Origin: Rhododendron vialii
Taxonomy: Eukaryota; Streptophyta; Magnoliopsida; Ericales; Ericaceae
Assembly (NCBI RefSeq): GCF_030253575.1
Contig: NC_080561.1
Location: 34,433,564 to 34,497,563, forward strand
Direction: 5' to 3'
DNA length: 64,000 bases
Position numbers and translations under genes: made by a program. Positions 32,936 to 46,228 of the stretch are shown one piece after another (the stretch's first letter is position 1; each line of letters starts with the position of its first letter). The notes beneath the pieces are model-generated. The model had not been told where the DNA came from. It searched no databases and saw only the letters and a list, made by a program, of their open reading frames with translations.

Positions 32936-34874
32936 TGATGCGCCCATTCGGTAGTCGTTGAAATTTACCAAATGACCGTCAAATTCAATTATTTATTGAC
33001 CGGACTACAACTAAAGATTTGCATAGTATAGCGAGAAAGTCCGAGTTGATCCACAGGGAGCTCGAATATAGCTTGTTCGGATTGTAGATGTAAGGGTTTG
33101 TGGCGTTTAGGCGGCCAACTTTTGGTTTTCCTTTGAAAGGTGGAGAAACACTCTTATGGAAAAGACTAGAAATGAATTTTAACTAAGAATTAAAGGTGGC
33201 AAGGTAATGGAGTTACTAACGCCCGTAACTTAAGCCATCTAACAATTCTCAACGAAAACGCGGTTGAATCGCACGGCATAGGCTATGAACCGGAAGATTT
33301 CGCTATGAAAATGGTTAGACTTGATATAGAGTTTGAACAACAAGCTTAACACAATGCGTGACATCGCTCCCGGAACCATATGAGCGAGCACATGATCATC
33401 GGAGATTAACAACGCCAAAACTTGCATTGAAACTAAATATCAAGGTCAAGAACTAGAAGCATGGTTTGGAAAACAAGCAAGTTCTTCGGTTCTTTTGGCA
33501 AACACGAGGCGAGACATAGCTCACGGAACCATATGTGCAAGCATATGATCACCGGAGGTTAACATCGACAAGTTTTGTTAGATAAAAGGCGAACCACTCA
33601 CATTTCCAAACCAAACCTCAAGTCTTAAGTTGAGAAAGGCAAGATTAACCAAAGTCACAAGGTGTTATTCACCCATGGCCAAGCTTTATTGACTACTCAC
33701 ACATAGCTAAAAGACTAGAAAGCATGCTAAAATTGGAAAACATGTTTAACCGATAGAAACGAAAATAAACTTGGTATTAAGGAGAATCTAGTCCGTAGCT
33801 ACAACATTAATAAACGAGAAAACATCAAACTAGGAATTAAACTTACAAGTATTGAAGCTTGAACTAAGAACAACAATGGCAAAAAGACTAGAAAGAAAAC
33901 TAACCTAGAGCATAAAGTAAATTATCAACTAAAGTGAGAGGGAAGGGTATTTATACAACTCAACTTCTCTCCCAACAAATATCCTATAAACATACCAAAA
34001 GTAGCAACTATTCCATAAATGAAAGGTCCAAAAAGCAGCAAATATCTGGCCGAAGGCTCGTGGTATCGATACGGATTAAGCAAAGTATCGATACCATGCT
34101 GCTAAGTTGAAAAGAGCATTTCCCTGTAGTGATCCCGTATCAATACGGGTTAAGGCCATATCGATACAACAAAACTTGTCTTCCCACGAAACTAATGCGT
34201 ATCGATACAGAATAAGGCTGTATCGATACGGGGAGGTTATCTCCAGTCTTCAGGCCAGCTTTCAAAACTTGGCACCCGACGGCTCCCAGCAGCTTCCACA
34301 GCTTCATAGCACCTTATTTTCATTTTCTAAACTTAAGTAAAACTACATTTTAAACATTTCTTTTACATTTTCTTTACTTTAATTTATTTAATGAAAATAA
34401 GAAAGTACCCCCCATTTGAAAACAATAGCATTACCAGAATTTCAAGATTCCAATTAAATCAAAATGTCAACCCCCCACTTTTAGTGTAAAATGGAAAACT
34501 GCGCATTTTTCTCAAGCAAAAATGGCTCAAAACATGACATTGCTCTTCAAATAAAACCTTGTAACTTTGTAGTTACTCTTACAAAAATTCAAGGATCAAT
34601 TACCGCCATTTTTAATCTCGAAAATCAATACTTTTTTCAGAAAGTCATTTTTTCCATACTTAGACAGATTTTAAGGGGCCGATAGGGTCTTCGGATACTT
34701 GGAAGCACTTGGGCCATCCATAGCGTTGAAATGCGCCTTATTTGCATGTTTTTCCTGAAAACACTAAAAACACACCTTACGTGCAGTATCAAATAAAAGC
34801 TAGATAAATGCAAGTTAAAACAACATAAAATGAAACTAGTCGCACCAAATATCTACAATATTGGGTGCTCATCA
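32936..34874 (-). mobile_element. Solo LTR, same family as the 40.7-51.7 kb element
   Basis: Read on the minus strand it starts TGATGAGCACCCAATATTG, identical to the LTRs at 40729 and 50121, and ends in CA. It is flanked by exact duplications GCAGC (32931-32935 and 34875-34879). It is 1939 bp against 1610 bp for the related LTRs and is clearly diverged in the interior, so it belongs to another subfamily. It split the copia pol gene. Nothing coding is present. Confidence 0.85.
34061..34229. repeat. Three TATCGATAC hairpins in the solo LTR
   Basis: Three short inverted repeats follow each other. 34061-34096 has arms TGGTATCGATAC and GTATCGATACCA. 34134-34168 is a degenerate pair, and 34199-34229 has arms GTATCGATAC on both sides. 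The loops contain a TAAG core. The LTRs at 40729 and 50121 have analogous but different hairpins in the same region. Confidence 0.8.
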
Positions 34875-34879
34875 GCAGC

Positions 34880-36640
34880 ACCAAAGCTTAGCCACTGGGA
34901 AAATCAAGCACACTATCAATCAACCGGTGAGATATGGGTTTGAGGAATTGGTTTCTTATGCATTGACTACTACTAGTGGTGATCCATCTACTTTTCAGGA
35001 TGCTATCACGAGTTCTGAAAGGGACAGATGGATGGAAGCCATAGTGGATGAAATGGAGTCTTTACATAAGAATAAGACTTGGAAGTTGAAAGAACTGCCC
35101 AAGGGAAATAAGCCAGTGGATTGTAAGTGGGTATACAAACAGAACGAGGCAGCCACAGAAAAGGAGAGGGAAAGTTCAAGGCTTGGTTAGTAGCAAAAGG
35201 GTATTCACAGGGGAATGGGATTGATTTTGATGAGGTCTTTTCTCCAGTGATGAGGCATACATCAATCAGGGTTATCTTGGCATTGGTGGCTAGCTATGAT
35301 CTAGAGTTAGAGCAGATAGATGTGAAAACAGTATTCCTTCATAGTGATTTGGAAGCAGTCATATACATGGAGCAGCCTGAGGGGTTCATGTAGCCAGAGA
35401 CTGAGTATCTTGTTTGTAAGTTGAAGAACTCACTTTTATGGGCTGAAACAGTCTCCAAGACAATGGTATAAGAGGTTTGACTCTTTCATAATATGGATTA
35501 GGTATACACGCTGTGAGTATGATTGTTGCGTTTATGTTAAGAGTCTTGATGATGGTTCCTATATTTTCTTGCTTCTTTATGTGGATGATATGTTGATTGC
35601 TGCAAGGAGTATGGTTAAGGTAAACAAGTTGAAGTCTTTGTTGGATAAAGAGTTTGAATGAAGGATTTGAGAGCAGCTAGAAAAATACTTGGGATGGAGA
35701 TTCGCAGAGATAGGTCAGCTGGTAAGTTGTGGTTATCTCAGAAGAATTATGTGGTGAAAATGTTGGAGAGGTTTAGTATGAATAATGCCAAACCGGTCAA
35801 CACTCCATTAGTAAGTCATTTCAGATTATTTTCGGCTCAGTGTTCGATGTCAGATGAAGAAATTGAGGATATGTCGTGGGTGCCTTATGCGAGTGCAGTG
35901 AGTTGCTTAATGTATGCAATGATTTGTATGAGACCCGATTGGCACATGCGATTGGCACATGCGATTGGCATAGTCAGTAAGTATATGGCCAATCCAGGTA
36001 GAGACCATTGGAAGGCCGTCAAGTGGATGTTCAGATACTTCAGAGGTACTTCGAATCACAAGATTATGTTTGGTAGGCAACGGGATCAGATTTCAGTTGT
36101 GGGGTATGTCGATGTGGATTATGCTGGGGGTTTGGATGATAGAAGGTCTACAACTGGTTATATGTTTACACTTGTGGGTGGGCCTATTTGTTGGAGATCC
36201 ATGGTACAACCTTTGGTGGCTTTTTCTACCACTGAGTCTGAGTATATGGCGGTGACTGAGGCTGCTAAGGAAGCATTGTGGTTGAAAGAGTTTGTTAAGG
36301 AGCTTGACATAGATTAAAGTGGAGTTCAGTTACATTGTGACAGTCAAAGTGCCATTTATTTGGCAAAAGTATCAGGTGTATCATGCTCGAACCAAGCATA
36401 TCGGTGTGAGGTTTTACAAGGTGAGATAGTTGATTGATGCAGGTGATTTGATATTGGAAAATGTGCACACTTCTGATAATGCAGCTGATATGTTGACAAA
36501 GACGGTTACTGTAGACAAGTTCGAGCATTGCTTGGACTTGGTTAATGTCTCCCGGTGCTAGGAAAAGGAAGGCATCCCCCCTAACTTACTGGATGGTGAT
36601 GGTTATCTTCTGAAGGGGCGAGAGTATATTCGCCAAGGTG
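34880..36640 (+). mobile_element. Ty1-copia pol fragment, RT and RNase H
   Basis: Continuation of the copia element: RT start (DRWMEAIVDEMESL, KWVYK), AWLVAKGYSQ, DFDEVFSPV, the catalytic LYVDDM near 35578, the KILGMEIRRDR block, and RNase H (GYVDVDYAG, RRSTTGYMF, TTESEYMA). Frames are interrupted by many stops and a short tandem repeat of GGCACATGCGATT near 35940. A polypurine-like AAGGTGGAGAT lies at 36635-36645. It is a dead element. Confidence 0.88.
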
Positions 36641-36648
36641 GAGATCCT

Positions 36649-37081
36649 TGACGTAGAGGAATTCACGAGAGACTAGTTAACGTACTAGTCTAAAAGAGAT
36701 AAACAACTTGTCGCAACGAGCTAATCTTGCACACAAGAAAGAAAGAGAAAATCTCTACAATATTATTGATTAAAAGCTTTAAAAGCTAAATAAGTGAATA
36801 GGTTACAATCCTTTTTATAAGTCTCTAACCTTAGAAATCTTACTGAAAAAGAAATCTTAAATCAAGTCAAAACAAGTGGCATTAAAGAAAAGATATTTCC
36901 TATTTAATTAAATAAAATTCTAATTCTTGTAGACCAATAATCCAAATAAAGGTAAAAATTAAAATCAAATTAAATATGAAAAGTTAATAATTCTAACCTA
37001 AATGAAAATATTCCTAGTAAAAATCTTATTCTAAAACAATAGAAATAAAATATAGAATCACCTCAATCTTGTCCTACATCA
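36649..37081 (-). mobile_element. LTR-like segment, minus orientation
   Basis: Read on the minus strand it begins TGATGTAGGACAAG, carries a TATAAAAAGG box about 280 bp in and ends CTCTACGTCA, an LTR layout of about 433 bp. No matching 5-bp duplication is seen, so it is probably part of a rearranged element abutting the copia 3' end. Confidence 0.45.
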
Positions 37082-37084
37082 GTA

Positions 37085-37531
37085 AAGAATCAACACAAAT
37101 ATGCACAATTTACGAGTATAAAACAGTAAAGAATCAACATAAAGATATACGTGGTTTCCCAAAATCGGATACGTCCACGGGAGCGAGAGTAGCTGATGTT
37201 CTTTATAATCACAATATGGAATAGGGTTTACAATATAGAGTATTTATAACTACTATATTCTAACCCTAATCAGATTTGGCCTGTATCCCAAAAATACCCT
37301 TGTACGATACCGTACAATACTGCGGGGGGTGTTGCCTCCTTACCCCTCAATTACAGAACGCCTAAGCCTTCGGCCCAGTCTACTTTCATTGGATCATCGA
37401 CGATGGGCCAGATGCCGTTGCTCTGCTACGCTCCACTCGTTCTGCTCCATTTCAACATCTGACATTCTTTATAGAACTCCTTAATACCTCTTCATACTTA
37501 ACATATGACCCACAGTTCTAACAATTATTAA
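37085..37531 (-). mobile_element. Second LTR-like segment, minus orientation (copia type)
   Basis: On the minus strand it begins TGTTAGAACTGTGGG and contains TATAAATACTC followed by a CTCCCGTGGACGTATCC phrase and an ACCACGTATATC block common in the R-U5 region of plant Ty1-copia LTRs. No internal domain is next to it. Boundaries are approximate. Confidence 0.45.
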
Positions 37532-39340
37532 CCAATCAGCATCCTTTTATCAAAAGACCATTAAGATGAATGAGTCAACATGGACATTTTTTCATAAGGG
37601 GGTTAGTGTGGGCGAGTTTTAAGGTATAGAATCGTCATTTTTCCTCATTCCGTCAACAGAGTTAGCCAATTTTTTTATTTCATATAGATGAGGGGGTCTG
37701 AATAAGCAGTTTTAAAGGTTATGGGGTCTCCGTGTCCAAAATGTATTGATGAGGAGGTCTCTGTTCATTTCATCTTATTTTTCTTCCTGTCATTTTTGTT
37801 ATAATTATAACATGTCTTGATTAGCTTACGTGCATCTCGATTAATCATGAGGGACCAATTCTACTATCCATTAGCGATGGCCCCATTTAAATCAGAGCAA
37901 AGTTCTGTATGGCTTAGCCCAGAGGTTTCAAACCTGAAATCTTAGGAGGGAACAATCTCTGAAATATGATCATAATCGAGGCAACCTCTTTGGGTTCATT
38001 TTTTCTTCGCGTCATGAGATTGGTGAAGAGAGAGAGACATTTGTGCTAATTAACACTAGGATTGCATCCTAGGAACTAAACCACGCCATCAATTCCTTTG
38101 ACAATAAAGATGCTAGAAGCCGGAAGGGGGAAAAATATTTGGGCAAATAAAAAGTGTCAGCTCTGGGCAAATAAAAAGTGTCAGCTCTAGTGCAAGTGGT
38201 CTAGCATTGCCTAGCAACTAGTATTATCATCTTTAATGGGGCCTCTTTTATATGAACCAATCAAATCATTTTTTAGTTTATTGAGGAGTTCATCATCGGG
38301 CCAGGCCACGAAGCTGCTACCCAAGCCCATTCGTAGGCCGGGCCTAGCAGTTTTTCTGTTTTGGTGGGCCCAGCGGCCGAGCTGGTCTATCTGTCAAAAG
38401 TTAAAGGGAAAATGACGGCCAATGACGTGTTTTGATAATTAATACCCGCTAAGGATATTTTGTTCATTAACAAATATTCTTAGCATGTCCTTAAAAGGTA
38501 TTAATTATTAAAACACGTCCTGGGCCATTATTTTCCCAAAGTTAAAACCCGCGGACTTAGTTCTATCGTACGAGCCATGAGCCTGGCGGCCAAGCAGCGC
38601 ATTTTTAATTTTTTTAATCTGAATTAAATTGCACATGCAAGTGCAAGTTTGAATAGTCCAACTTCAAAATGACATGGAAAAAAAATCCACTCTTGCCCTT
38701 ACAACAGTAGATAAATAAACTATTTTGAGCCAACAAAGGCTGATTTAGGGGGGGGAACCAACCAAGTCCACTTATGGGGCCAATTAAGTATCGACGGTCT
38801 AAAACACTAACTTAGTATTATTTTTTTCTTTTTGATCGAAATACTACCTTTGTTAAGATTAAAAAAATCATATTTGTTGTTTCTTGTTTAGTTAAAGCCA
38901 TAGTAACAATAACAAAATCAAACAAAACTACAAACTTGCAGGCCGTGAGATAAATGGAATATTTTATCAATTGAAACATGAAAAGAAATTATCTAATTTT
39001 CGTAGCTAGCTAGAAGACCTATTCTTGTGATTTGAACCCTATTAATGATACCATGTAAACCTATTGATATCGGAATGGGAAGGAAATCAAATAATAGTAA
39101 GCAACTGCAAGGTTAAATTAATGTACAGAACAATAAGGACAATAAATAGGGGCCGGGCAAGGAACGTACTCTAGCTCTGTATAGATATGATCGATCTCAA
39201 AAAAGCAAGCGCTCTTCTTCGTCTTGTATCGATACAGCTCAAGTGACGGACCCAGGAATTTCCTATACTAGGAGCATCTATTATTCATAATGTTCAACAA
39301 AAATAAGCAATCCAAACAGAATTACAAAACACTAGGCTCA
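37532..39340. other. Intergenic sequence with one small MITE
   Basis: Apart from the MITE at 38406-38537 I see no gene. 37560-37790 is a diverged copy of a dispersed repeat also at 11690-11890. Confidence 0.4.
38406..38537. mobile_element. 132-bp Mutator-like MITE
   Basis: Inverted arms of about 40 bp (GGGAAAATGACGGCCAATGA and GGGAAAATAATGGCCCAGGA, each followed by CGTGTTTT(G/A)ATAATTAATACC) leave a 50-bp centre. The 9-bp duplication AAAGTTAAA flanks it at 38397-38405 and 38538-38546. Confidence 0.85.
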
Positions 39341-40728
39341 AACATTGATTGCAAAAGAGTAAACTAGATAGAGTGCTCACTAACCTTGCTTGGTTGGATA
39401 TGTTCCCTAATGCTGAAACTTGTTTTCTTGCTCCTTGGGTTTCAGACCATTGCCTTATCTCTGTGGCTATGGTTTCTCCCAATGGCAGAAGGAAGCCTCT
39501 TAAAATTTTCAACTTCTGGTTGCAACATCCTGATTTCGGTCAGATTTTGAATAATTCTTGGTGTAATCCTGTGGAAGGGGGGCCTATGTTTGCTCTCTTC
39601 TCCAAGCTCAGAAGATTAAAGAGTGTTTTGAGATAGCTGAACCTGAAGTGCTACTCTAACATCAGTAAAAGGGTTGTGGAAGCTAAGGTTGAGTTATGTA
39701 CTGTGCAGGAAAGATTGTTTGCCTCTCCCACTGATGACACCTTATGCACACAGGAAAAGGAATTAGTTTCCAAGTATATGGAGTTAAGATACGCAGAAGA
39801 GGCTTTTGTTAAACAATGTTCCAGGATCAAATGGTTAGCTTTAGGAGATAACAATACTAGTTTTTTCCACCAAAAAGTTTGTGCTCACAGAGCTAGGAAC
39901 ACAATCTTGAGTTTTCAAAATGGTGAAAGCCTACTACTAGAAGATCCTATGGCTATTAGATCTGAAATTTTGGGTTACTTTGAAGGGTTGCGTGGTACCC
40001 CTTTTAGCAATAGAGTTGATGCTAAGCTCCAGCTTCAACATGCTATCCTTTCTAAAGTTTCTGATCCTCAGAAAGCAATGTTGATTGCTCCTGTTTCTGA
40101 GGCTAAGATCAAGAAGGCTTTGTGGTCAATTAATGGGGATAAGTCCCCAGGCCCGGATGGTTATAACTCCCTCTTTTTTCAGAACAACTGGCAAGTGGTG
40201 GGTGCTAATTTGATTACAGTTGTTCAGTCTTTTTTTGTACCTAGTGTCATGCCCCAAGCTTGGAATCCTACAGCCATTTCTCTTATTCCTAAGGTCAATT
40301 CCCCTACCTCTATTAAAGATTATAGGCCTATTTCTTGCTGTAATGTAGTGTATAAATGCATTACCAAGGTGTTGGCTAACAGATTGCAACCTCTCTATCC
40401 TAGTCTTATCAATCAATCACAGTCTGCTTTTGTCAAGAACAGATCTATAGTTGATAATATCCTCCTAATGTAAGAACTGGTTAGGGGTTATCATAGGGAT
40501 GTTGGTGAGCCGAGAAGTGCTATTAAGATGGACTTGATGAAGGCTTACGATTTAGTGGACTGATCTTTCCTCTTTGACATTATGCAGCTAATGGGCTTTC
40601 CTTTTGCATTCATTAAATCGGTCAAAAGTTGTGCTTGTTCGGCTAGATATTCTGTTGTCATCAATGGGACTCTGGAAGGTTATTTTCAGGGCAAGAGAGG
40701 TTTAAGACAAGGTGATCCTTTGTCTCCC
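39341..40728 (+). mobile_element. L1 LINE, left part (EN end to RT)
   Basis: The insertion starts after a 16-bp target duplication AACATTGATTGCAAAA (39341-39356, repeated at 53615-53630) and is 5'-truncated inside the endonuclease (VSDHCLI motif at about 39445). It continues with SRIKWLALGDNNTSFFH and RT motifs GDKSPGPDGYN, KDYRPISCCNVVYK, FVKNRSIVDNILL and GLRQGDPLSP. Frame stops at 39634 (TAG), 40471 (TAA) and 40559 (TGA) make it inactive. The frame is cut at 40728, inside the GDPLSP block, by the gag-only retrotransposon. Confidence 0.92.
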
Positions 40729-42338
40729 TGATGAGCACCCAATATTGTAGATATTTGGTGTGACTAGTCCCGTTTTATGTTGTTTTAACTTGCATTTATT
40801 TAGCTTTTATTGCGATATTGCACGTAAGGTAAGTTTTTGTGTATTTCAGGTAAAACGTGCTAATAAGCTGGTTATGAACGCCAAGGAATGCTCTGGATGC
40901 AACCAAGTGCCCAAGGCCACGTGCCACCCCGTTGTGGTGCCCGAAAAGTCATGAAGAGATGGTTTGGAGGTTGGTCGGATCGCCCAAAGGTCAAGGGAAT
41001 TGAAGGAGAAGTGAGGATTTTACCAAAGCAACTCATCTTCTGACCAGCTGAGGGTAGAATTGTCATATCTTTTTATGTACAAAGTACTTTTGATCCAAAC
41101 CACTTGGGTTAGAAGGTAGACTCGTTGAGCTTTCCAACAGTCCAAAGAACACCCAAATCCGAGTTCGGGAGTGTCCGGAGCGAGCCCGTGAAGTTTCCGA
41201 AAAAATCTGTCCGGTTGGTACCGATACCTCAAAAATAAGGTATCGGTACCTTGATGCTCCAAGTGAAGACAGGTTGTTTGGTACCGATACCTCAAAAATA
41301 AGGTACCCGTACCAATGCCCTTCGACCAGCACATTATGCTGAATGGTTCAACCTTCCATTTATGGAAAGTTTCCACTTTTGGATTGATTTTGGGATATTT
41401 TGGGGGCTTTTTTGTCCATTGTAAGGCTGATTTTATAAGCCCTATAAATAGGCTTGTATGCCATTTATGGAAGGATGGTCATTAGTTAGTTTTTAGGCCT
41501 AAGTTTCTTTCTTCCTTTCCTAGGAACTCCATTGTTGTTCTTAAGCTTTTCAAGTTATTTCCTTCAAGAACTCAAGTAAGTTTAAGTGTTTTGATGTTTT
41601 CTCATGTATTAATGTTGTAGCTACTTGTTAGATCTTCTTATAAATCTAGTTTATTTTTGTTTTCATCAGTGAATCATATTTTCCATGGTTAACTCTTTTT
41701 CTAGTCTTTTTGCTATGTGTGAGTAGTATATAGGTTTGGTCATGGGGTGAGGTTCACTCTATGATTTAGTTGTTCAAATGGTTTCTCTTAACCTTTAGCT
41801 TAATTTCAAGGTTTTTGAATGAATTAAACCCATGATGTTTAGTTTTGATCATGGGGTTGGTGGCTTCTTTGATCAATGAAGTTTATTGTCTTGTGCTACG
41901 AGCTTGATAATCCTACGTGTGCGAACGATTCTTTTTCATCTCTCACTTGCGTTAAATGAGTTCAGTTTGAATCAGAGCCTTGAGTTAAGTTATAAGTAGT
42001 CTTCAGCTTTTAATTCTTCTAGTGGAATCCAGACGGTTTCGGTCCACTCTTGAGTTAGATGAAAAAACCGTTTGATGGCTAAGTTGTGGGTAAATCAATC
42101 TCTTTGACTTGACCATCTCTAATCTAGTTTAATTCTAAGTTTAAATTTCATCATTCAAATCTAATACCAAAGTTGGCTGCTTGAACGCCACAACTCTCTA
42201 CGCAACATCTAATCCGAATTAGCTATAGAGATTATCTCTGTGAGAACGATTCCGGTCTTACCAGTTATTATGCTTTCAACGACCTAGCCCTACGCTTGGG
42301 GTGTGAACCTTTCTAAGAGGTTAGGTTGCGGCGAAGCA
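40729..42338 (+). repeat. 5' LTR of the gag-only element
   Basis: TG..CA LTR with a TATAAATA box at 41443-41450 and two GGTACCGATACC hairpins upstream of it. Its sequence repeats at 50121-51729. Open frames on the minus strand occur in both LTRs and are by-products of the repeat. Confidence 0.95.
41217..41314. repeat. Twin hairpins in U3 of the 5' LTR
   Basis: GGTACCGATACC, a TCAAAAATAA loop, then GGTATCGGTACC forms a 12-bp stem at 41217-41250. It recurs 64 bp later at 41281-41314 with one arm changed. Both recur in the 3' LTR at about 50609-50642 and 50673-50706, where the second is perfect. Confidence 0.9.
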
Positions 42339-42345
42339 TATTTTT

Positions 42346-42362
42346 TGCGCCGTTGCCGGGGA
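42346..42362 (+). other. Primer-binding site for tRNA-Asp
   Basis: TGCGCCGTTGCCGGGGA lies 7 bp after the 5' LTR and complements the 3' end of plant tRNA-Asp, apart from one base near the CCA end. Confidence 0.85.
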
Positions 42363-42612
42363 TGTCTTATTATAGCTTATTTGGAGGTTCGACAAACCAT
42401 TTTAAGTATTCCACTTTATTTTACTTTGCGCAATTCCTACTTAATCTAGCAGAGACCTCTAACCGATCATCTTATCAAACTTGAGGTGTAACGAAGCCAG
42501 ATTAAGTATCGATTGCCTTTTCTTTCTGTTGTCCATATAACGTGGTGGTGGCTTAACCCCACAGAACTGTTTTGAGAGAGGTGGCGGCATAGCCCTCTCG
42601 CCTATTTACTCT

Positions 42613-43755
42613 ATGTCTTATCTATCTAATAGAATGGTGGCGGCAAATGGGGAAATAGTCCCCATGACTATGCGGGAGTACCTTTATCCCAATCAAATTT
42701 TTACACCCTCTTGCATAGTCACCCTTTCTGCCAATGTTTTAAGTGTTAATTCGAGCATGCTTCAAGTGTTGCCCCATTTTCATGGCTTAGCCTCTGAAAA
42801 TCCATGTCCGCACATCATAGAACTCGAGGAGCTTTGCATGAACGATAAAGAGGTCTTATTTAAGATATTTCCATCATCTTTGAAAGACATGGCTAAGAGT
42901 TGGTTTCATTCCTTGAACTCAAGTTTAATACTTACTTGGCAAGATATGGAAGAGCAATATTTCAATAAGTTTTCCCCAATGCATGAGACTCATATGCTGC
43001 TACGTCAAATCGTAAATTTTTATCAATTTGATGAAGAGTCTTTTGCATGTTATTGGTGGCAGTTTAGATATCCTGTACTCTATTGGTCGCAGCATAGCTG
43101 CGAAACAAGGCACCTTATTCCCATTTTCTATAAGAGTTTAAATTCTACAACACGTTAGCTTGTAGAACATATGGTTGATGGTGCATTTTTGGATAAAATC
43201 GTTAATGAAAGTTGGGATTACTTTGATCAATTGGCTGAAAATTCTGAATCTTGGGTTTATGAAGTCAAAGTTGCAGATGCCAACTTAAATGTTGAGAAAG
43301 AGGAAATAGAGCCGCTTATCATTATTGAAGAAGTTGGTTTAGAGTTGAACAAACCCTCAAAGTTAGGATGCCGTGATGAGTTTAATGTCCAATGTTCTCC
43401 TCATGAGAATTCTGTAGATGCTGTCGGCACTCCTGTTGAGTCTTCACCATTCCAAGATTTTGTGGGAGTGGAACTAATTGATTTTCTAGCTGTTGATGAC
43501 TTTGATTTGGGTTACCATCCTTACATTGTAGATTTTGTCAACAGTGTAAAAATCAATCTAGTTTGGAATGCGCACTTGGTTGAACATAAATGTATGAAAC
43601 GAATTCGACAATTGCTTTACTCGAAGTATCTATTTTTGTGGCATGGTCGGATTCAATTTTTGAAGCAGAGTGTAGAGTGCAGTGCTATGTTCATTTTATT
43701 AGCTCTCATTGGCATGATAAATGTTCGGAGCCCACGTTTGCCTAACTATACATAA
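42613..43755 (+). pseudogene. gag-like frame with one amber stop
   Basis: An ATG opens a 181-codon frame with the retrotransposon gag core (LKDMAKSWFHSLNSS, LTWQDMEEQYFNKFSP, then the LRQIVNFYQFDEES region). A single TAG at 43156 interrupts it, and the same frame resumes and runs to 43755 with an acidic linker. Plant Ty3-type gags show this domain order. There is no zinc knuckle and no protease. I see a CAG-to-TAG change as the simplest explanation of the stop, which is inference. Confidence 0.8.
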
Positions 43756-43918
43756 ACTCTTTCTTTCTTTCTCTTTCTCTTTTCTTTTTTTTCTTTTTTG
43801 TGGTTTGGTATAGCCACCAGTTTCTCACTTGGGGAATGGGGAGAAAAGTAGTATTCGTTCAATCGCGTGAATATTTGGCAGTGGCACAAATCCTCAAACT
43901 TGGTTGAGGTATAAGGGG

Positions 43919-46223
43919 TGTCACGCCGTCAATTTTTAACATAAATAACAATACCGTTTTAAATACGAATCCTCACAATAGTACATACGGTTCCCCAAAT
44001 TACAATACAGTTTCTGAATCTCACAAATCTGTCAATTGATACAGTATTCCAAAATAGAGAGAATAGTGCAATGCAATTTAATTTACGATGAAAGACAAGT
44101 ACTTCAGAAAATAAATTTAGTTTGTGATGTCTTCATGCACTTCACACCCTCCAAGACTGTGTTCCTGTAGTGTACCTGAAAATGATAGGTTGAGATACAC
44201 TAGCCCAGTAGAGAAATCTATACTCAAGTTATATGAAAATACGATGAAGTATGCACAAAGAGTGAAAGAATTCGATAAGTGAACATGAGAAACACAAGTT
44301 TACCACAACGAAAGACAGACTACGGCCAAAGAGTTCCAAACAACTTGTAAGTATTCCTAACCGTTCACATGTCATGTAGAAACATTATTACAGTCACATC
44401 AATCAAACGTACTCACAATAGGTTTGCAACCATTTCGACACTTCTCATAATCTCAACCATTCTACATTTCCACCCCTTACATTGCAGTCTCCATTACTAC
44501 CCCTTGCGTTGCATCCATTTCCTCATTCCAATTCTCAATTACATTCACTCGAATCCCAACAATCACACAATCCCTTGAACAAATACTTCTCATAATCTCA
44601 TGACGCAAAATCAAACAGACTTATAGGTTAAACACACATCGACAATCACATTTCAACGCATTCCAAACAATCAATCATAACATAACATCGACCGATAAAA
44701 GAGTACGCGCCTTTTTCTCTTAATATATCACAATATCGTACCAACCTCCTAACGACTCTACAACATACTACCCGCAAATATTAATATTTAGACCTCATGG
44801 AACGAGCGCTAAAAGAGTTTGAAGAAACCTGAACGATCAACGAATCATTAGAACTTGAGTAATCAAGCTTAGGAATGATTTAACGATGCTTAAAATGGAT
44901 TAGAAGTGATCGAAAGTCAAAAAAAATGGGCGAATGAGAACTAACGGACCAAAACTGTCCCAGCGAGCAGTCAGTGTTCGACAATTCGTTAAAAATTTCA
45001 TACTCAATATTTTTCAATGATTCCAACGCGAAAAGATCACCAACTTACCAATCTTTAAAACTCATAAGGACCCATAACCAATAGCGTCATTTAACCATAA
45101 CAAACAATGAAAAACACAGCCCAGTGCGCTGCCCAGATTTTCAGATTTTAGTTCAATCTTCTAAAAATCACTATAAATCGAGTTCTTAATATTTTTGAGT
45201 GATTCCAATCCCAATAGTTGCATGATTGAATGAAGCTTAAAAGCCACGAAGGAACCCTTGTCAAATCTGCACTCCAAGGGTTGTTAAACAGGGGTTTTCC
45301 GAGGCTACACGAATCTGTCACGCAGCATGACAGATTGACACACCTCTACTCAAACGATCATAACTTTCTGTGTACTAAGAGTTTTAAGAGGATTCTAGTG
45401 AAAAATGAAAGCTGACTTCAAGACCTTCGAATCAATATAAAGTTTGCATGAAACAGACATTGGACGAGGAAGTTATGGCCATTCGAAGTGGGCTGAAATC
45501 CAGAACACGAGACAGATTGCAGACCAGTTTTCTAAAAATCACCATCAATTCAATTCTCAACGGTTTCGTATGATTCCAGCGGCATTAGAACGGGCTCTAA
45601 GTCTACTCTATTTCATACGAAGGAACCAAAATTCAAATATGAGCTTAAGAAGGCGTAAAACCTCAAAAACGCAGGCCCTGTTCTGCTGATTTTCGGAAAT
45701 GGAAGGAACAAGCTTAAACAACGAAGCAGGATAAGATCTAGGTACATAAACACCGTATAAACGCATAACAAGAGTAAGAAATCCCTATCTTATGGGTTTT
45801 GAGCAAAACCCGGCCCTTTGACCAAGTCAACCGAGCTCCCACGAGGTCCAATCATGATTTTTCTTGAATATTCGGAAAGCCCGTACTCCGAATAGCAACT
45901 TTAATACTCGGACCTTGTCCGGAATCACAACCTAGGTGGATGAAATCGAAGAGAGAAGAGAGGAGAGAGAGTTTCGGAGGAGAGGAGAGAGAGATAGCCG
46001 AGAGTGAGAAAGGGGGAAAATGGGAGAAATTATTCTTTTGGGAAAATTAATAGCATGGGGAGTAATCCCATGCTTCCACCCCCCACACACACACATGCAC
46101 CTCTCGCACAATTATTCTTATATCCTCCCACGAAGAAGTCACACCGAATATATGCACTGTCTATCTCGACGGGCCGTACGTTTATAAAAGAAAAATACGA
46201 CCTCAAAAATACAGGTCTCTACA
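43919..46223 (+). mobile_element. Solo LTR nested in the gag-only element (first)
   Basis: A 2305-bp TG..CA element begins TGTCACGCCGTC and ends GGTCTCTACA, flanked by exact duplications AGGGG (43914-43918 and 46224-46228). Inside are repeated GATTCCAA(T/C) and ACAGATT motifs but no gag or pol. It is a solo LTR of a long-LTR family, probably Ty3-type. Confidence 0.85.
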
Positions 46224-46228
46224 AGGGG

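Noticed and set aside
36649..37081. This LTR as the 3' LTR of the adjacent copia element
   Set aside because: Its TATA box and ends read on the minus strand, opposite to the copia pol frame.
41020..41376. 118-residue minus-strand frame
   Set aside because: It lies in the U3 of the LTR and recurs shortened in the other LTR at 50514; a by-product of the repeat.
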